From Caballeronia sordidicola (lineage in GTDB: Bacteria; Pseudomonadota; Gammaproteobacteria; Burkholderiales; Burkholderiaceae): DNA of 64,000 nt. The position numbers and the translations under genes were made by a program. The stretch lies in the NCBI RefSeq assembly GCF_000729995.1, contig NZ_JNFG01000009.1:124001-188000 (forward strand), in the 5' to 3' direction. Below, one piece after another: positions 15,965-24,677 of this stretch. Every line of letters starts with the position of its first letter. Position 1 is the first letter of the stretch. Below the pieces are notes generated by a model. The model searched no databases. It was not told where the DNA came from and saw only the letters and a program-made list of their open reading frames with translations.

Positions 15965-16069
15965 ATGATCGAGTATCAGGGCAAGGTGGTCCAGGAAATG
16001 GCCACGTGCACGTGTGACCGCTGCGGCCGACGCATGACGCCTGACGCAGCCCAAGGAGAAAAGTCATGA
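15965..16069 (+). pseudogene. truncated small zinc-ribbon-like protein (34 codons)
   Basis: ATG at 15965 with AAGGAG 7 nt upstream. The peptide contains ATCTCDRCGRRMTPDAA, a C-x-C-x-x-C knuckle typical of the first half of small treble-clef or zinc-ribbon proteins. The expected second Cys pair never comes: the frame closes at 16069. It looks like the first third of a longer protein, cut where the decayed inverted gene begins. Confidence 0.45.
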
Positions 16070-16230
16070 GGTAGATATCACTACCGAGCCCATCATCCGC
16101 GGGTTCGAGTACGCCCGATGGCTTCTGGCAATGTAGTCGACACCGGCAAGTTTTGACGCGCGTCGCTCGGCGCGCCGGTGCCGCCGATGCCATATCGACT
16201 TGTCTGTGGCTTCAGAGACACTGGTCGTTT

Positions 16231-16323
16231 GTCCGAAGTGAGGCGTCGCCAGTGATGGCGGGCCTCCCAGTCGGCGAAGAGCTTGCACCACTCGAGCACC
16301 GCGATATCGACGAAGTTGCTGTT
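16231..16323 (-). pseudogene. N-terminal half of a broken gene, now inverted
   Basis: The minus strand encodes NSNFVDIAVLEWCKLF followed by ADWEARHHWRRLTSD. This pattern (a VLEWCKLF helix, then HHW) fits the first half of a small helical protein whose second half appears to be the plus-strand stretch at 16332-16445. The two halves point in opposite directions, so a small inversion split the gene. The family name is not known to me. Confidence 0.5.
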
Positions 16324-16331
16324 GCGTGCAG

Positions 16332-16445
16332 GGCACCGAAGCGCGCACCGCATTCCGCACGCCGCTGCTCGCGGCCGTCGGGCTCGACCTCGCAGGCTGG
16401 AAGCAGTACCTCACCGACGTGAAAACGTACCGAGACCACTTCGTG
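16332..16445 (+). pseudogene. C-terminal half of the same broken gene
   Basis: The plus strand encodes TEARTAFRTPLLAAVGLDL, then AGWKQYLTDVKTYRDHFV. The YRDHFV end and the helical L-x-x-VGL-x-x-x-W segment look like the continuation of the minus-strand half beside it. At 16445 it runs straight into the truncated copy of the two-gene module, so its C-terminus is also lost. Confidence 0.45.
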
Positions 16446-16568
16446 CTCCGGTGCAAGTCTATGCCGAGCGCACGCCAACTGACGAATTCTTGATTGAGGC
16501 TGCGCCCAGCCCGGGACGTCTCCTCACGGCCCTTGACACCATCGCGCGCGCAAAAGGAACGCGAAACG
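16445..16568 (+). pseudogene. 5'-truncated copy 1 of module gene A
   Basis: Encodes APVQVYAERTPTDEFLIE and SPGRLLTALDTIARAKG, almost the same as the end of the complete copy at 46393-46818. Similarity starts abruptly at GCTCCGGTGC (16445), so about the first 100 residues are missing. Compared with copy 2, two bases are lost just before the gene B start, which removes the overlapping stop. Confidence 0.7.
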
Positions 16569-16799
16569 ATGACGTGGTCCCGACTGCTTGGAATCATGGT
16601 GCTCGTGCTGCTGGTCAATGCTGCCAGCGTCGTGGGAATCGTCCTGAGCTTCGCGCTCGTGATGCGCTATCTGGGATCGCTAACGGTGTGGAACGAGATT
16701 TTCCCGTGGGCAACTGACACGCTGGACATGATAACGAGCGCTATCGCCGCCATGCAACCTTTACCCGTCCTCCTAAAACGACTGGATCGCGTTGGCTGA
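16569..16799 (+). CDS. module gene B, copy 1: small membrane protein
   Basis: This 76-residue protein starts MTWSRLLGIMVLVLLVN and has one or two hydrophobic segments (GIMVLVLLVNAASVVGIVL and LSFALVMRYLG) before a soluble tail. It is nearly the same as gene B at 46815-46976 over the first 48 residues; that copy is cut short by a 1-base deletion, so this one may be the intact form. Function unknown. It probably depends on translational coupling to gene A, which is truncated here. Confidence 0.5.
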   Translation: MTWSRLLGIMVLVLLVNAASVVGIVLSFALVMRYLGSLTVWNEIFPWATDTLDMITSAIAAMQPLPVLLKRLDRVG

Positions 16800-16964
16800 C
16801 CCCACTCGACCGACGCTTGCTCCCCTCTGATCGACCGATTGTTTATGGGAACACGATCGGCCGAAGTCGACCCGCAGCGGCCCGTCAACTTTCTCCATAA
16901 GGGGCGGCTTCAGAATTCGGAATTTAAACCATGCTAAGCCGTCCGCGAGTGTGGCCGGATCCAG

Positions 16965-17372
16965 CTACTGCGTGCCGAATGCTTGGTTCATCTGCCTGGC
17001 GTGCTTGACCTCGTCTCCTTGTAGATAAATCGAGGTCGTCGCGATCGACGCGTGGCCCAAGTTGTCGCGTACGGCGGTGAACTCGGCACCGCGGGCGAGC
17101 GCATGTGTGGCGTGTCTGTGCCTCCCGTGCGGGCTGGCGCGGCGTAGCTTTTCTGGGATCGCCGGAGTACAGGACCGATGGCGGCCGGGGTTTCGTGCTC
17201 CAGGCGGTTCCCTGGCCGTCGCTTTGCCTAATCTGCCGGTGTGGGTAATCGTCAATATCTGAAGCTTCAGATATTTGCGAATCCCGGCCAGACCTCGGAA
17301 TCGACCGAGGTTGTGAAGAAACGGGCAGAGCAAATCGGCGAGGGTCCGGGTGGACGCGATCGACGGGAGCAA
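16965..17372 (-). pseudogene. tyrosine recombinase, C-terminal remnant
   Basis: The last 60 codons read LRRASPHGRHRHATHALA, then AVRDNLGHASIATTSIYLQG. This is the C-terminus of a XerD-like integrase with the H-R-x-x-x-H block, the LGH motif and nucleophile Tyr (SIYLQ). In the first block LRHTHATH has become GRHRHATH, and the upstream 70 codons are out of frame with the family, so it is not functional. It ends with a normal stop near 16965. Confidence 0.7.
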
Positions 17373-17431
17373 CTCTGTCGCTTTTTTTGATTTATAGCGG
17401 CACGGTGCACGCTCTTACGTAGTCACCGCGT

Positions 17432-17613
17432 CTATCGATGACTTCGTACCCAGGACATTCGGATATGCATTGCTCGCTTCAAGTTGTACGCTAGTACGTG
17501 AAGGCTCACCTCGGTTCGAACACGCGGAAACGTCTTCGTCAGGAAGTGTGCGGAACCCCTCCAGAACTTGAGCGTTCCAAATGGCTGCTCGACTGTCTGT
17601 CGTTGTGGGGCGG
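17432..17613 (-). pseudogene. IS1182-family transposase, C-terminal fragment
   Basis: The minus strand reads PQRQTVEQPFGTLKFW, then VRTEVSLHVLAYNLKRAMHI and stops at 17432. R-x-TVE-x-PFGTLK followed by LHVLAYNLKR is the signature of the last part of IS1182-type transposases, which includes the final catalytic Glu. An in-frame stop (TGA) lies just upstream, so only about 57 codons remain. Confidence 0.75.
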
Positions 17614-17643
17614 CTCAGAAGATATGTGGTAAGTCGAGACGAT

Positions 17644-17934
17644 TCAAACCGCCTCACCGATAATAGCCGGCTGACATGCCCTCTTGGCTTCGCGGATCGC
17701 GGCATCAAACGAAACATTAGTCGCTCGATGCCGATGGTCGACCGTTACAAGCCAGACACCGTTGGCACGACACCAAATAAGCCGAGCCTCGTCGACTAAT
17801 CCTGAAAACCAACGCCAAACATCGGCGTCGGATGAGTTCGCCAGATTCGCTGCGGCTATCCTATTCATTGTCGGCGAATTCTCCATATCGCAAATCTGGT
17901 TTGCTCGTGACTGTTTCGCAGTAGGCATTGTCAA
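17644..17934 (-). CDS. hypothetical 96-residue protein
   Basis: This frame encodes MTMPTAKQSRANQICDM, WRWFSGLVDEARLIWC and VWLVTVDHRHRATNVSF, ending in a charged helix. Tryptophan-rich, ordered-looking composition favours a real small protein, but no domain, membrane segment or strong ribosome binding site is seen. It stands among decayed genes, so it may itself be a remnant. Confidence 0.35.
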   Translation of the reverse strand: MTMPTAKQSRANQICDMENSPTMNRIAAANLANSSDADVWRWFSGLVDEARLIWCRANGVWLVTVDHRHRATNVSFDAAIREAKRACQPAIIGEAV

Positions 17935-18046
17935 GTATCGTGTTTTCGAGAAGGTGGAATGGGCTCGCTATTTTCTTCAAAGCGGTAGATCGCTGGCCTG
18001 AATTTCAGCTCCGGCGATCTCGCTGCGTAATTTTGCCAATGGAGCT
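17935..18046. other. short spacer, nothing recognised
   Basis: No gene, repeat or hairpin of note between the hypothetical gene and the porin remnant. Confidence 0.4.
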
Positions 18047-18235
18047 CTAGAACTTGTGATACATCCCAACGCGCAACACAGCCTGATGGTTATTTGATGA
18101 TGCACTTCCAATGGCGCTATCAAAGACATCTGCTCGAGTCGCAGCCCCCAAATTTTTCATAAACGCCCGTCGCATAGAGAGAAGTGTGTTTACTCAAAGA
18201 ATAAGTGGTTGCCAGTCCTACTTTCTGAAAAAGTG
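18047..18235 (-). pseudogene. outer-membrane porin, C-terminal remnant
   Basis: The last codons read SASSNNHQAVLRVGMYHKF and stop at 18047. NHQA-V-RVGM-HKF is the terminal beta strand of Burkholderia OmpC-type porins, with the required final Phe. Upstream, in another frame, TYSLSKHTSLYATGVYEK is the preceding strand-turn-strand. A frameshift lies between them and nothing of the front of the gene is left. Confidence 0.75.
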
Positions 18236-18505
18236 GAATCTTCTGACTGTACCCGCCACGATAAGCTATCCGAACGATTCTTCTCATTCGTTGCGCTCTC
18301 CGCTGCTTTCATCTGGACCTGCTTATTGTCAACAGTACCTTCTAGGGAAGCTCAAAATTAGGGTGCCAAATTGACGGGTGCAATGTCTATTCAATTTTCG
18401 ACTAACGCCATTCGAAAATAGATATTGGCAGTTAGTCGACCTGTGGCACGCTAGACAAACTTATTGACCCATGTCAGCGGTCGACGTCCTTAAAGAGCGA
18501 TGACT

Positions 18506-19510
18506 ATGGAAACAAAATGGCTGGAAGATTTTCTCAGTCTCGCGGAGACAAAAAGCTTTTCCCGGTCGGCCCGCAGCCGTGATTTAACGCAGTCGGCATT
18601 CAGCCGGCGCATTGTCGCGCTCGAGACATGGATGGGAACGAAACTGGTGGACCGCAGCGTCAACCCGATCTCGCTCACACCCGCGGGCCGGATGTTCCGG
18701 AGCCTGGCAACGGACATTTTGAAGAGCATATATGCTGCCCGTAATATGGTCGGCGGTTATGAACAGTTTGCCGACAGCGATCATGTGATTCATTTTTCGG
18801 TCGCTCATACGCTGGTGTTCACGCTTTTCCCGGACTGGCTCAAACGGCTTAACGGCAAATTCGGCGACATCATGGCCCGGGTCCAGGCGGTCAATGTCCC
18901 TGAGGGCGTGCAACATCTCCTCGCCGGTGACAGCGACCTGCTGATGGGCTACCACCATCCCAAGCTTCCCCTTGGACTGGACCCCAATCTCTTTCCTTTT
19001 CTTACACTCGGCGTCGAGCGGGTCTTGCCGGTCTCTGCCGCCGACAGCAATGGCAAACCATTATTCGAGCTACCTGGAAAAAGCGGCAAGCCTTTGCCTT
19101 TGCTGGCTTATTCGTCGGGGGCATTCCTTGGGAACGTGGTCGAAATGCTATTGCTGAATGCAACCGAGCCGTACGCTCTGTATAGATGCTTCGAGACCCA
19201 TATGTCCGAAGCGTTGAAAGGCATGGTGGTAGCAGGTCACGGTATCGGCTGGCTACCGGAGAGCTGCATAACCAAGGAATTGAGCGACGGCACGCTTGTC
19301 AGGGCGAGCTCTGATGCCTGGACTACCGAACTGGAAATACGTCTGTACCGTTCCGGCAAGCAGCGAGGTCGAGCCGCCGAGCAGCTCTGGTCCTACGTTG
19401 AAAAACAGATAGTTAAAACGGACGTCAATGGGCCATCGGAGAGCCGGGATCCGTATAGACAAGAATTCGATTCCGCGGAGATTACAGCGCAATCCTCTTC
19501 TTCTAGATAG
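18506..19510 (+). CDS. LysR-family regulator, HypT/YjiE-like
   Basis: A 334-residue LysR-type regulator (an ATG two codons earlier is equally possible). The winged HTH lies at 3-60 (WLEDFLSLAETKSFSRSA, then TQSAFSRRIVALE). The effector domain follows at about 90-300. The start METKWLEDFLSL and the pattern LVDRS-x-P-x-x-LTPAG resemble HypT/YjiE, a regulator of hypochlorite response in Escherichia coli, but the target here is unknown. It stands alone between a porin remnant and a hydroxylase remnant, with no obvious divergent partner. Confidence 0.8.
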   Translation: METKWLEDFLSLAETKSFSRSARSRDLTQSAFSRRIVALETWMGTKLVDRSVNPISLTPAGRMFRSLATDILKSIYAARNMVGGYEQFADSDHVIHFSVAHTLVFTLFPDWLKRLNGKFGDIMARVQAVNVPEGVQHLLAGDSDLLMGYHHPKLPLGLDPNLFPFLTLGVERVLPVSAADSNGKPLFELPGKSGKPLPLLAYSSGAFLGNVVEMLLLNATEPYALYRCFETHMSEALKGMVVAGHGIGWLPESCITKELSDGTLVRASSDAWTTELEIRLYRSGKQRGRAAEQLWSYVEKQIVKTDVNGPSESRDPYRQEFDSAEITAQSSSSR

Positions 19511-19698
19511 CTCTTTTTGAATGGCCAATTGCCTCCAGTCAATCGGTCGGAGGCTTCTTCATGGTGCGACCATACCACCACGCTGTTATTCGAGTGCAGA
19601 TCTATTCCGCTGAATTTCATCTCGGCCTCCGTCAAGTAAAAGGGGCTCACCCCGCCTTGACTTTACCCCCGCGCCTCTCGGCACGCGGCTCAGGCTGG
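19511..19698. other. spacer with no gene
   Basis: No supported gene. The rest of the interval up to 19951 holds only the FAD-monooxygenase fragment listed next. Confidence 0.4.
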
Positions 19699-19812
19699 CT
19701 ATATGATTATCAATGCTCCCGCACGCAATGCCCCGCCTGTCGAGGTCGATGCAAGTGTCAAACCTACCGGTCCAGCTCCAACAATGACGACTTGAGTTTC
19801 CAAACCAGATCT
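19699..19812 (-). pseudogene. FAD-dependent monooxygenase, N-terminal fragment
   Basis: The minus strand encodes ETQVVIVGAGPVGLTLAS, the dinucleotide-binding G-x-G-x-x-G motif at the start of FAD aromatic hydroxylases and related monooxygenases. The frame closes at 19699 after about 35 codons, and no other block of the family is seen. Only the very front of the gene survives. Confidence 0.6.
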
Positions 19813-19951
19813 CCGTTTTCTAGCCACTCCCTACCGGACACAGCAACATGCCCAGTCGGGATAGCGGCTAAGAGTGTCGGGTCAAACACAGGGCGATCTT
19901 CGAGGAGCGCCTCGGACCTAGCGCAGCATCGTGGATCCTGTGAATAGTTAA

Positions 19952-21118
19952 CTATCCTTGCTGCAAACGCTGCTCATCCTGATCAACGATTCCGGCAGCG
20001 AGCAGCTTTGATCGGATGAAGTTATACGACGACGGTTGAAGCTGGTAGGTGTCGAACTTCACCGACATCCAGCGAATTTTTCCGTTGTAAAGCTCTATGG
20101 CTGTGGAACCATTGAGGCCGTTGCGATTCACGCCGGTATTGGAATATGGACCTCCGGCCTTCCACTCAAAGCCCCCGCCAGTTCGCCCGCCGACGATGTG
20201 CAGGAGTGTTGAGCCGAAGCAGTCCGGAAGCTCTCCCTGAAGGGTGAAAAACAATTTGGAAATTAGCTCGAGTCCCTGAATCTGTATCGTCTGGTTGTAG
20301 TTCCCATAGAGGACAGGACCTTGATGAAGCAACGGATTGACGTAAATCGCATCATCAGTGAAGAACGCTTGAATCGCATTGAAGTCGCCGCTGCTGAGAG
20401 CGGAGTGAAACCGTTTCGCGAATTCGATCATCTCTGAAGATGCAGAGGGCTGGCCTGTCGCGCTGGTCGTGAGGGCAAGTTTCCCGGGGGCCGCGAGCGA
20501 ACTCGAGGAGAGGGGTGTTCCGCCAGGGTGGACTGGAGCAAATGGGAATGCGACGCCTTGAGTGACTGCGGGACCGACGATGTCGCTCTCACCGAGTTCT
20601 CTGGAGTCCCAGTAGTCTGTCATCCTTACAACCAGGCCGTTGTCGAAATCAAATACTCTCTGTTCCGTCCCTCCGTTCGTAGAAAAAAAGGCATTGCGTA
20701 CGGTGACCTGCTCAACGATGGCGCCGAAGTTGATGTCGCCCGTAACACGGAAGGGAGTGACGACGTTTGCAGTGCCGAGCACGTGCAACTCACTACTGAA
20801 CAGCTGATCTAGCACAGGAGCGAAGGTATTGATTCCCTGGAAGAAAATATTAATGGTGGCATCGGAAAACGACACTGCGCTCGATTGAGTCAGACGTGCG
20901 AGCACGGGGCTCGGATTTCCGCTGTTCCAATCCTGATAGAACGCTCGAAAAAAAGCCCAGGTTTTTTCCTGGGCGATTTCTGCCGAAATTGCCGATTGGG
21001 TTCCCACGATACCTTGATCGGAGAAGCCGAATGCACGGCCCGCTGTAAGAGCGAGTGGCATGGTTGCAGCGAGAGATCCAATAAATTTGCGGCGGCTGAA
21101 AGCAGTCATGCGAGTCAT
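19952..21118 (-). CDS. Tat-exported protein with two NTF2/SnoaL-like domains
   Basis: A 388-residue protein. Residues 8-13 (SRRKFI) with the following hydrophobic segment (LAATMPLALTAGRAFG) form a twin-arginine signal, so it is exported folded. Two SnoaL/NTF2-like halves follow: about 45-175 (TWAFFRAFYQDWNSGNP, ending with a WDSRELG block) and about 228-360 (FAKRFHSALSSGDFNAIQ, AFFTDDAIYVNPLLH). Such folds bind small ligands or act as cyclases or isomerases, but no catalytic set can be assigned. No neighbour suggests a substrate. Codons 48-57 contain a perfect intrinsic-terminator sequence on the coding strand (see 20948-20974). Confidence 0.75.
   Translation of the reverse strand: MTRMTAFSRRKFIGSLAATMPLALTAGRAFGFSDQGIVGTQSAISAEIAQEKTWAFFRAFYQDWNSGNPSPVLARLTQSSAVSFSDATINIFFQGINTFAPVLDQLFSSELHVLGTANVVTPFRVTGDINFGAIVEQVTVRNAFFSTNGGTEQRVFDFDNGLVVRMTDYWDSRELGESDIVGPAVTQGVAFPFAPVHPGGTPLSSSSLAAPGKLALTTSATGQPSASSEMIEFAKRFHSALSSGDFNAIQAFFTDDAIYVNPLLHQGPVLYGNYNQTIQIQGLELISKLFFTLQGELPDCFGSTLLHIVGGRTGGGFEWKAGGPYSNTGVNRNGLNGSTAIELYNGKIRWMSVKFDTYQLQPSSYNFIRSKLLAAGIVDQDEQRLQQG
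20948..20974 (-). terminator. canonical intrinsic terminator inside a coding region
   Basis: On the minus strand: GCCCAGG, 6-nt A loop, CCTGGGC, then seven T. The 7-bp GC-rich stem plus U-run is a textbook Rho-independent terminator, yet it lies in frame about 50 codons into the gene of the Tat-exported protein. It encodes AQEKTWAFF, so the protein frame is undisturbed. Confidence 0.7.
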
Positions 21119-21261
21119 CTCCTGAAGGGGCGCAGAGCCGATACCCTGCGCATGCGATGGCCAGGTTTCATGGGGCGATCCAACTCACTATGTCGAGCGA
21201 GCCACACAAGACATTTGAAAGACACTTGATGACGGTCGATGCAGTGGTTCGAGCACCACGT

Positions 21262-22806
21262 TTATACGACCGGAACGGAGAACGTACCGACCGCATCGCG
21301 GAGCGCATCAACCTGATCTTTTAGCGAATGCGCGGCGGCCGCGGCCTGTTCGACGAGCGCCGCGTTCTGCTGGGTGACCTGCTCCATCGCGCCGACTGCG
21401 CGATTTACCTGGTCGATGCCGGCGCTTTGCTCGGTCGACGCGTGACTAATCTCGTCGAGGATGTCGTTGACGCGCCGTACCGACTGCACGATCTCACCCA
21501 TCGTCGTGCCGGCGTTGGTGACCAGTGTGGCACCGACCTCGACCGCACCGGTCGACTGCTCGATCAGCGCCTTGATCTCCTTCGCTGCCGCAGATGAGCG
21601 CTGGGCGAGATCGCGCACCTCCGAGGCAACCACCGCGAAGCCTCGCCCCTGCACGCCGGCGCGCGCGGCCTCGACCGCTGCGTTCAGAGCAAGGATGTTG
21701 GTCTGGAAGGCAATACCGTCGATCACGCCGATGATGTCGCCGATCTGCCTCGAGTTGCTGGTGATTTCTCCCATCGTGCGCACAACGTCGTCAACCACCT
21801 CGCTGCCGCGCAGCGCAACCTTTGCCGCCTGCTCAGCCATCTGCGCTGCATGCGTCGCGCTCTCGGCGTTGCGCTTCACGTTTACGGTCATCTCTTCCAT
21901 ACTCGACGCCGTCTGTACGAGCGCCGCGGCCTGTTGCTCAGTGCGTCGCGACAGATCGTCGTTGCCCGTCGCGATCTCCGACGCGCCTACGTTGATGTTG
22001 TCGGTACTGCGGCGCACGTGGTCTATTGTCTCGATCAAGCTCGACTGCATGGTGGCGAGAGCATACATTAGGCTCACGCGATCGCTGCCGTCCAGCGCGA
22101 CGCGCTGCGTCAGGTTCCCGGTGGCGATGCGCCGCGCGACCGCGACCGCGTCTTCAAGTTCACCGCCCAGGTTGCGCCGGATGCTGCGTACTACCACCAG
22201 CATCAGCGTAGTCGCCACCCCTCCGAGCATCAGGGTCATGGCCGCCCAGCGTAACAGGAACGAGACGAATGCCGCGCGAATGTCGTCCATGTACATGCCG
22301 GTGTTGATGTCCCAGTTCCAGTCGGGCACGTGTCCAGCGTAGCTCATCTTCGAGACCGGCTCGGCACTGCCCGGTTTCGGCCATACGTAGCTGATGAAGC
22401 CACCGCCATTGCGGTCTGCCTCGGCGATTTCCTGGAACAGATGGTTACCGGCCGGGTCGGTGAAGTTGCTCATGTCGCGGCCATCGAGTTCCGGCTTGAT
22501 CGGATGCATCAGCATCACCCCCGACTTCCCGTCGACGACTGCCAGGTAGCCGTCCGTGCCGTAGCGGATCGCCGACAGCGCCGCGAGCGCACGCTGCTTC
22601 GCATCGCTCTCCGACATCTTGTTGTCCTGCGCGGCCTTCTGGTAGTGGCCAACTAGCGTCAGCGCCTCATCCACCAGATAGTGCAATTGCTCCTTGCGAT
22701 CGTCGACTAAGCGCTCGTGAGCTTGCCATGCGCCCATCGCGCCGATCGCCAGCAGCCCACACCACAGCACCACCACCATCGCCCACAATTTTCTATTCAG
22801 CGTCAT
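21262..22806 (-). CDS. methyl-accepting chemotaxis protein
   Basis: This 514-residue chemoreceptor is read from the ATG at 22806. TM1 spans about 8-30. A single-Cache (SMP_2-like) periplasmic sensor covers about 35-180 ([32 protein letters not shown]). TM2 lies at about 185-210. A HAMP domain follows, then the cytoplasmic signalling domain with the hairpin tip [20 protein letters not shown], where CheA and CheW bind. Methylation helices flank the tip. It lacks a C-terminal NWETF-type pentapeptide. It is monocistronic. Ligand is unknown; single-Cache receptors of this kind often sense small organic acids, which would suit the catabolic surroundings. Confidence 0.92.
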   Translation of the reverse strand: MTLNRKLWAMVVVLWCGLLAIGAMGAWQAHERLVDDRKEQLHYLVDEALTLVGHYQKAAQDNKMSESDAKQRALAALSAIRYGTDGYLAVVDGKSGVMLMHPIKPELDGRDMSNFTDPAGNHLFQEIAEADRNGGGFISYVWPKPGSAEPVSKMSYAGHVPDWNWDINTGMYMDDIRAAFVSFLLRWAAMTLMLGGVATTLMLVVVRSIRRNLGGELEDAVAVARRIATGNLTQRVALDGSDRVSLMYALATMQSSLIETIDHVRRSTDNINVGASEIATGNDDLSRRTEQQAAALVQTASSMEEMTVNVKRNAESATHAAQMAEQAAKVALRGSEVVDDVVRTMGEITSNSRQIGDIIGVIDGIAFQTNILALNAAVEAARAGVQGRGFAVVASEVRDLAQRSSAAAKEIKALIEQSTGAVEVGATLVTNAGTTMGEIVQSVRRVNDILDEISHASTEQSAGIDQVNRAVGAMEQVTQQNAALVEQAAAAAHSLKDQVDALRDAVGTFSVPVV

Positions 22807-22829
22807 TTTCCGTTGTCTCCCCCTCACTG

Positions 22830-23777
22830 TACTTCCCCACCCTATCTGCTATTGCTTCCTTCATGTTCATGTCGTGCTTTGACCCCGTCGTTCATTCGTC
22901 AACGGAAATGTGACTCCACGCCCTGTATTTCCAGGGAATCATCGTCTCGAGCAAGGTAATACGCGTAGGGGCATGCCCATGTTCATCGTTTCGCTAAGTC
23001 CAATCGGCGCAAGGTTTCTTCTGAGTCAACACGGACCTTCTTTCACCTCCTAGCGGCCTAGGCCAAACGCGGTACAAGTTATAGCGGACGCCTGGGCGGC
23101 TCGGGAAGTCGATTTGGCGCACCCGGTGCAACGATGCCCTTCCGAGCACTAACCGGGACGCAAGCCTCCCCTGCCAGGTGGTATGGAAATGCGACGGGTA
23201 GTGGCTCGAAATCCGATGATGGTCAGCGCTCTCGATACGAACGCTATGCCCACTCCGACAACGGAACAACAACGAAACTCTTCTTTCTGTTATACGACTA
23301 CGGTATCGCGGTCCTACGGCCCCACATCGACGCACTATCCCTAATTCTGGTTTCCGCTCGCACATGCCCTAACGCAAGGCCAACAATGCAGCAGTTCCGA
23401 TATTTATCCGCCTCTAGCGTATATAGACGGACTCGCACCGCGGTCGACCTCAATGTCGAGACGGTTTTTGCTCATAGGTCGCTAGCGAAACGGTCTCTAC
23501 AAGGGCGACCCGGCCACAGGTGTCTGAACTTGTGTACGCCCATTTTGGGGACGTGTGTTGGTGATAGACGTTTCACTACTAGGGTGGTGCCCGAACATGG
23601 ACCACGGATGCAGGAGCACCAAAGGCCCGTCCGCTGCGCGCATTGAATGGATTCATCGGGGTCTTGACGTTTGCGATATCCCCGCCGGTGCCATCGCCCT
23701 TGACGCCCACCTTCGCGTTTTAATCGACCATCCGCTTCATGGGTGCAAAGATCTTCGCGTTTCGCCCTTGCTCTAAA
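22830..23777. other. long intergenic region with decayed sequence
   Basis: Nearly 950 bp without a supported gene. About 80 bp at 23215-23296 resemble 32217-32298, the upstream region of the CoA-transferase operon (shared ATGAACG-TATGCCC-like and ACGAAA-CTTTCTTTCTG blocks), perhaps an old duplicated leader. On the minus strand at 23650-23720 a short open stretch (KGDGTGGDIANVKTPMNP) looks protein-like but has no start and I cannot name it. Confidence 0.4.
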
Positions 23778-24677
23778 TCACGAGCGCTTCGCGATGACAG
23801 CACGCCCCACTCGCGATCCATTGTCGCGGCCGAGTTGTGCCGAGATCCACGCGCCGCAATCGACCAGCGCGTCCAGGTCGACGCCGGTGTCAGCGCCCAG
23901 TCCGTTCAGCAAGTAGACGACGTCCTCGGTCGCGACGTTGCCAGTTGCCCCCTTGGCGTAAGGGCAGCCCCCCAACCCTGCAACAGAGCTGTCGAACACC
24001 CGTACCCCGAACTCATACGACGCGTGAATGTTGGCGACCGCCATGCCATAGGTGTCGTGGTAATGCCCGGCAAGACTGCTAACAGGTACCCTCGCTGCCA
24101 CCGCCTCCAGCATGTGTAGCACCGAACCCGGCGTGCCAGTGCCGATCGTATCGCCGAGCGACACTTCGTAGCAGCCAAGCTCTTGCAGGCGTGCCGCCAC
24201 GTGCGCGACCTGCTGCGGCGCGATCGCGCCGTCGTACGGACAAGCCACCACGCAGGAAACATAGCCGCGGACTTTGACGCCTTGACGCCTGGCGGCGTCG
24301 AGCACTGGAACGAAGCGGTCGATCGACTCGTCGATTGAACAGTTGATGTTCTTCCGCGAAAAACCCTCCGATGCAGCAGCGAACACCGACACCTCTGTCG
24401 CGCCTTCGACAACTGCGGCCTCGAAGCCCTTCATATTCGGCGTCAGCACCGGATAGTTAACACCTGCCCGGCGTCGCAACCCACGCATGACCTCAGCTTG
24501 ATCCGCCATCTGCGGAACCCACTTTAACGACACGAACGACGTGACCTCGATATCGCGCAGCCCTGCCGCCCCCAGACGGTCGATCAGTTCGAGCTTGATT
24601 GCGGTCGGAACGTTCTGCTTCTCGTTCTGCAGGCCGTCGCGCGGACCGACTTCGACGATGCGCACCTGCTCCATCAT
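23778..24677 (-). CDS. mvaB: hydroxymethylglutaryl-CoA lyase
   Basis: A 299-residue HMG-CoA lyase, which splits HMG-CoA into acetyl-CoA and acetoacetate in the last step of leucine breakdown. The TIM-barrel family blocks are present: VGPRDGLQNE (R13, D14), the metal ligands in GHYHDTYG (H205, H207) and the signature GLGGCPYAKGATGN with the catalytic loop Cys C238. Length is normal. Its start overlaps the fused liuB-liuD scar upstream by 4 nt, so it keeps its old operon position (liuE) although the carboxylase genes before it are deleted. It could now serve the neighbouring CoA-thioester operon, which is inference. Confidence 0.93.
   Translation of the reverse strand: MMEQVRIVEVGPRDGLQNEKQNVPTAIKLELIDRLGAAGLRDIEVTSFVSLKWVPQMADQAEVMRGLRRRAGVNYPVLTPNMKGFEAAVVEGATEVSVFAAASEGFSRKNINCSIDESIDRFVPVLDAARRQGVKVRGYVSCVVACPYDGAIAPQQVAHVAARLQELGCYEVSLGDTIGTGTPGSVLHMLEAVAARVPVSSLAGHYHDTYGMAVANIHASYEFGVRVFDSSVAGLGGCPYAKGATGNVATEDVVYLLNGLGADTGVDLDALVDCGAWISAQLGRDNGSRVGRAVIAKRS

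Noticed and set aside
21461-22342. Long plus-strand frame opposite the chemotaxis receptor
   Set aside because: Shadow of the MCP gene; low-complexity Arg/Ser/Thr composition.
23134-23646. 170-codon plus-strand gene in the gap before the HMG-CoA lyase
   Set aside because: No ribosome binding site, composition unlike real proteins, and no recognisable motif.
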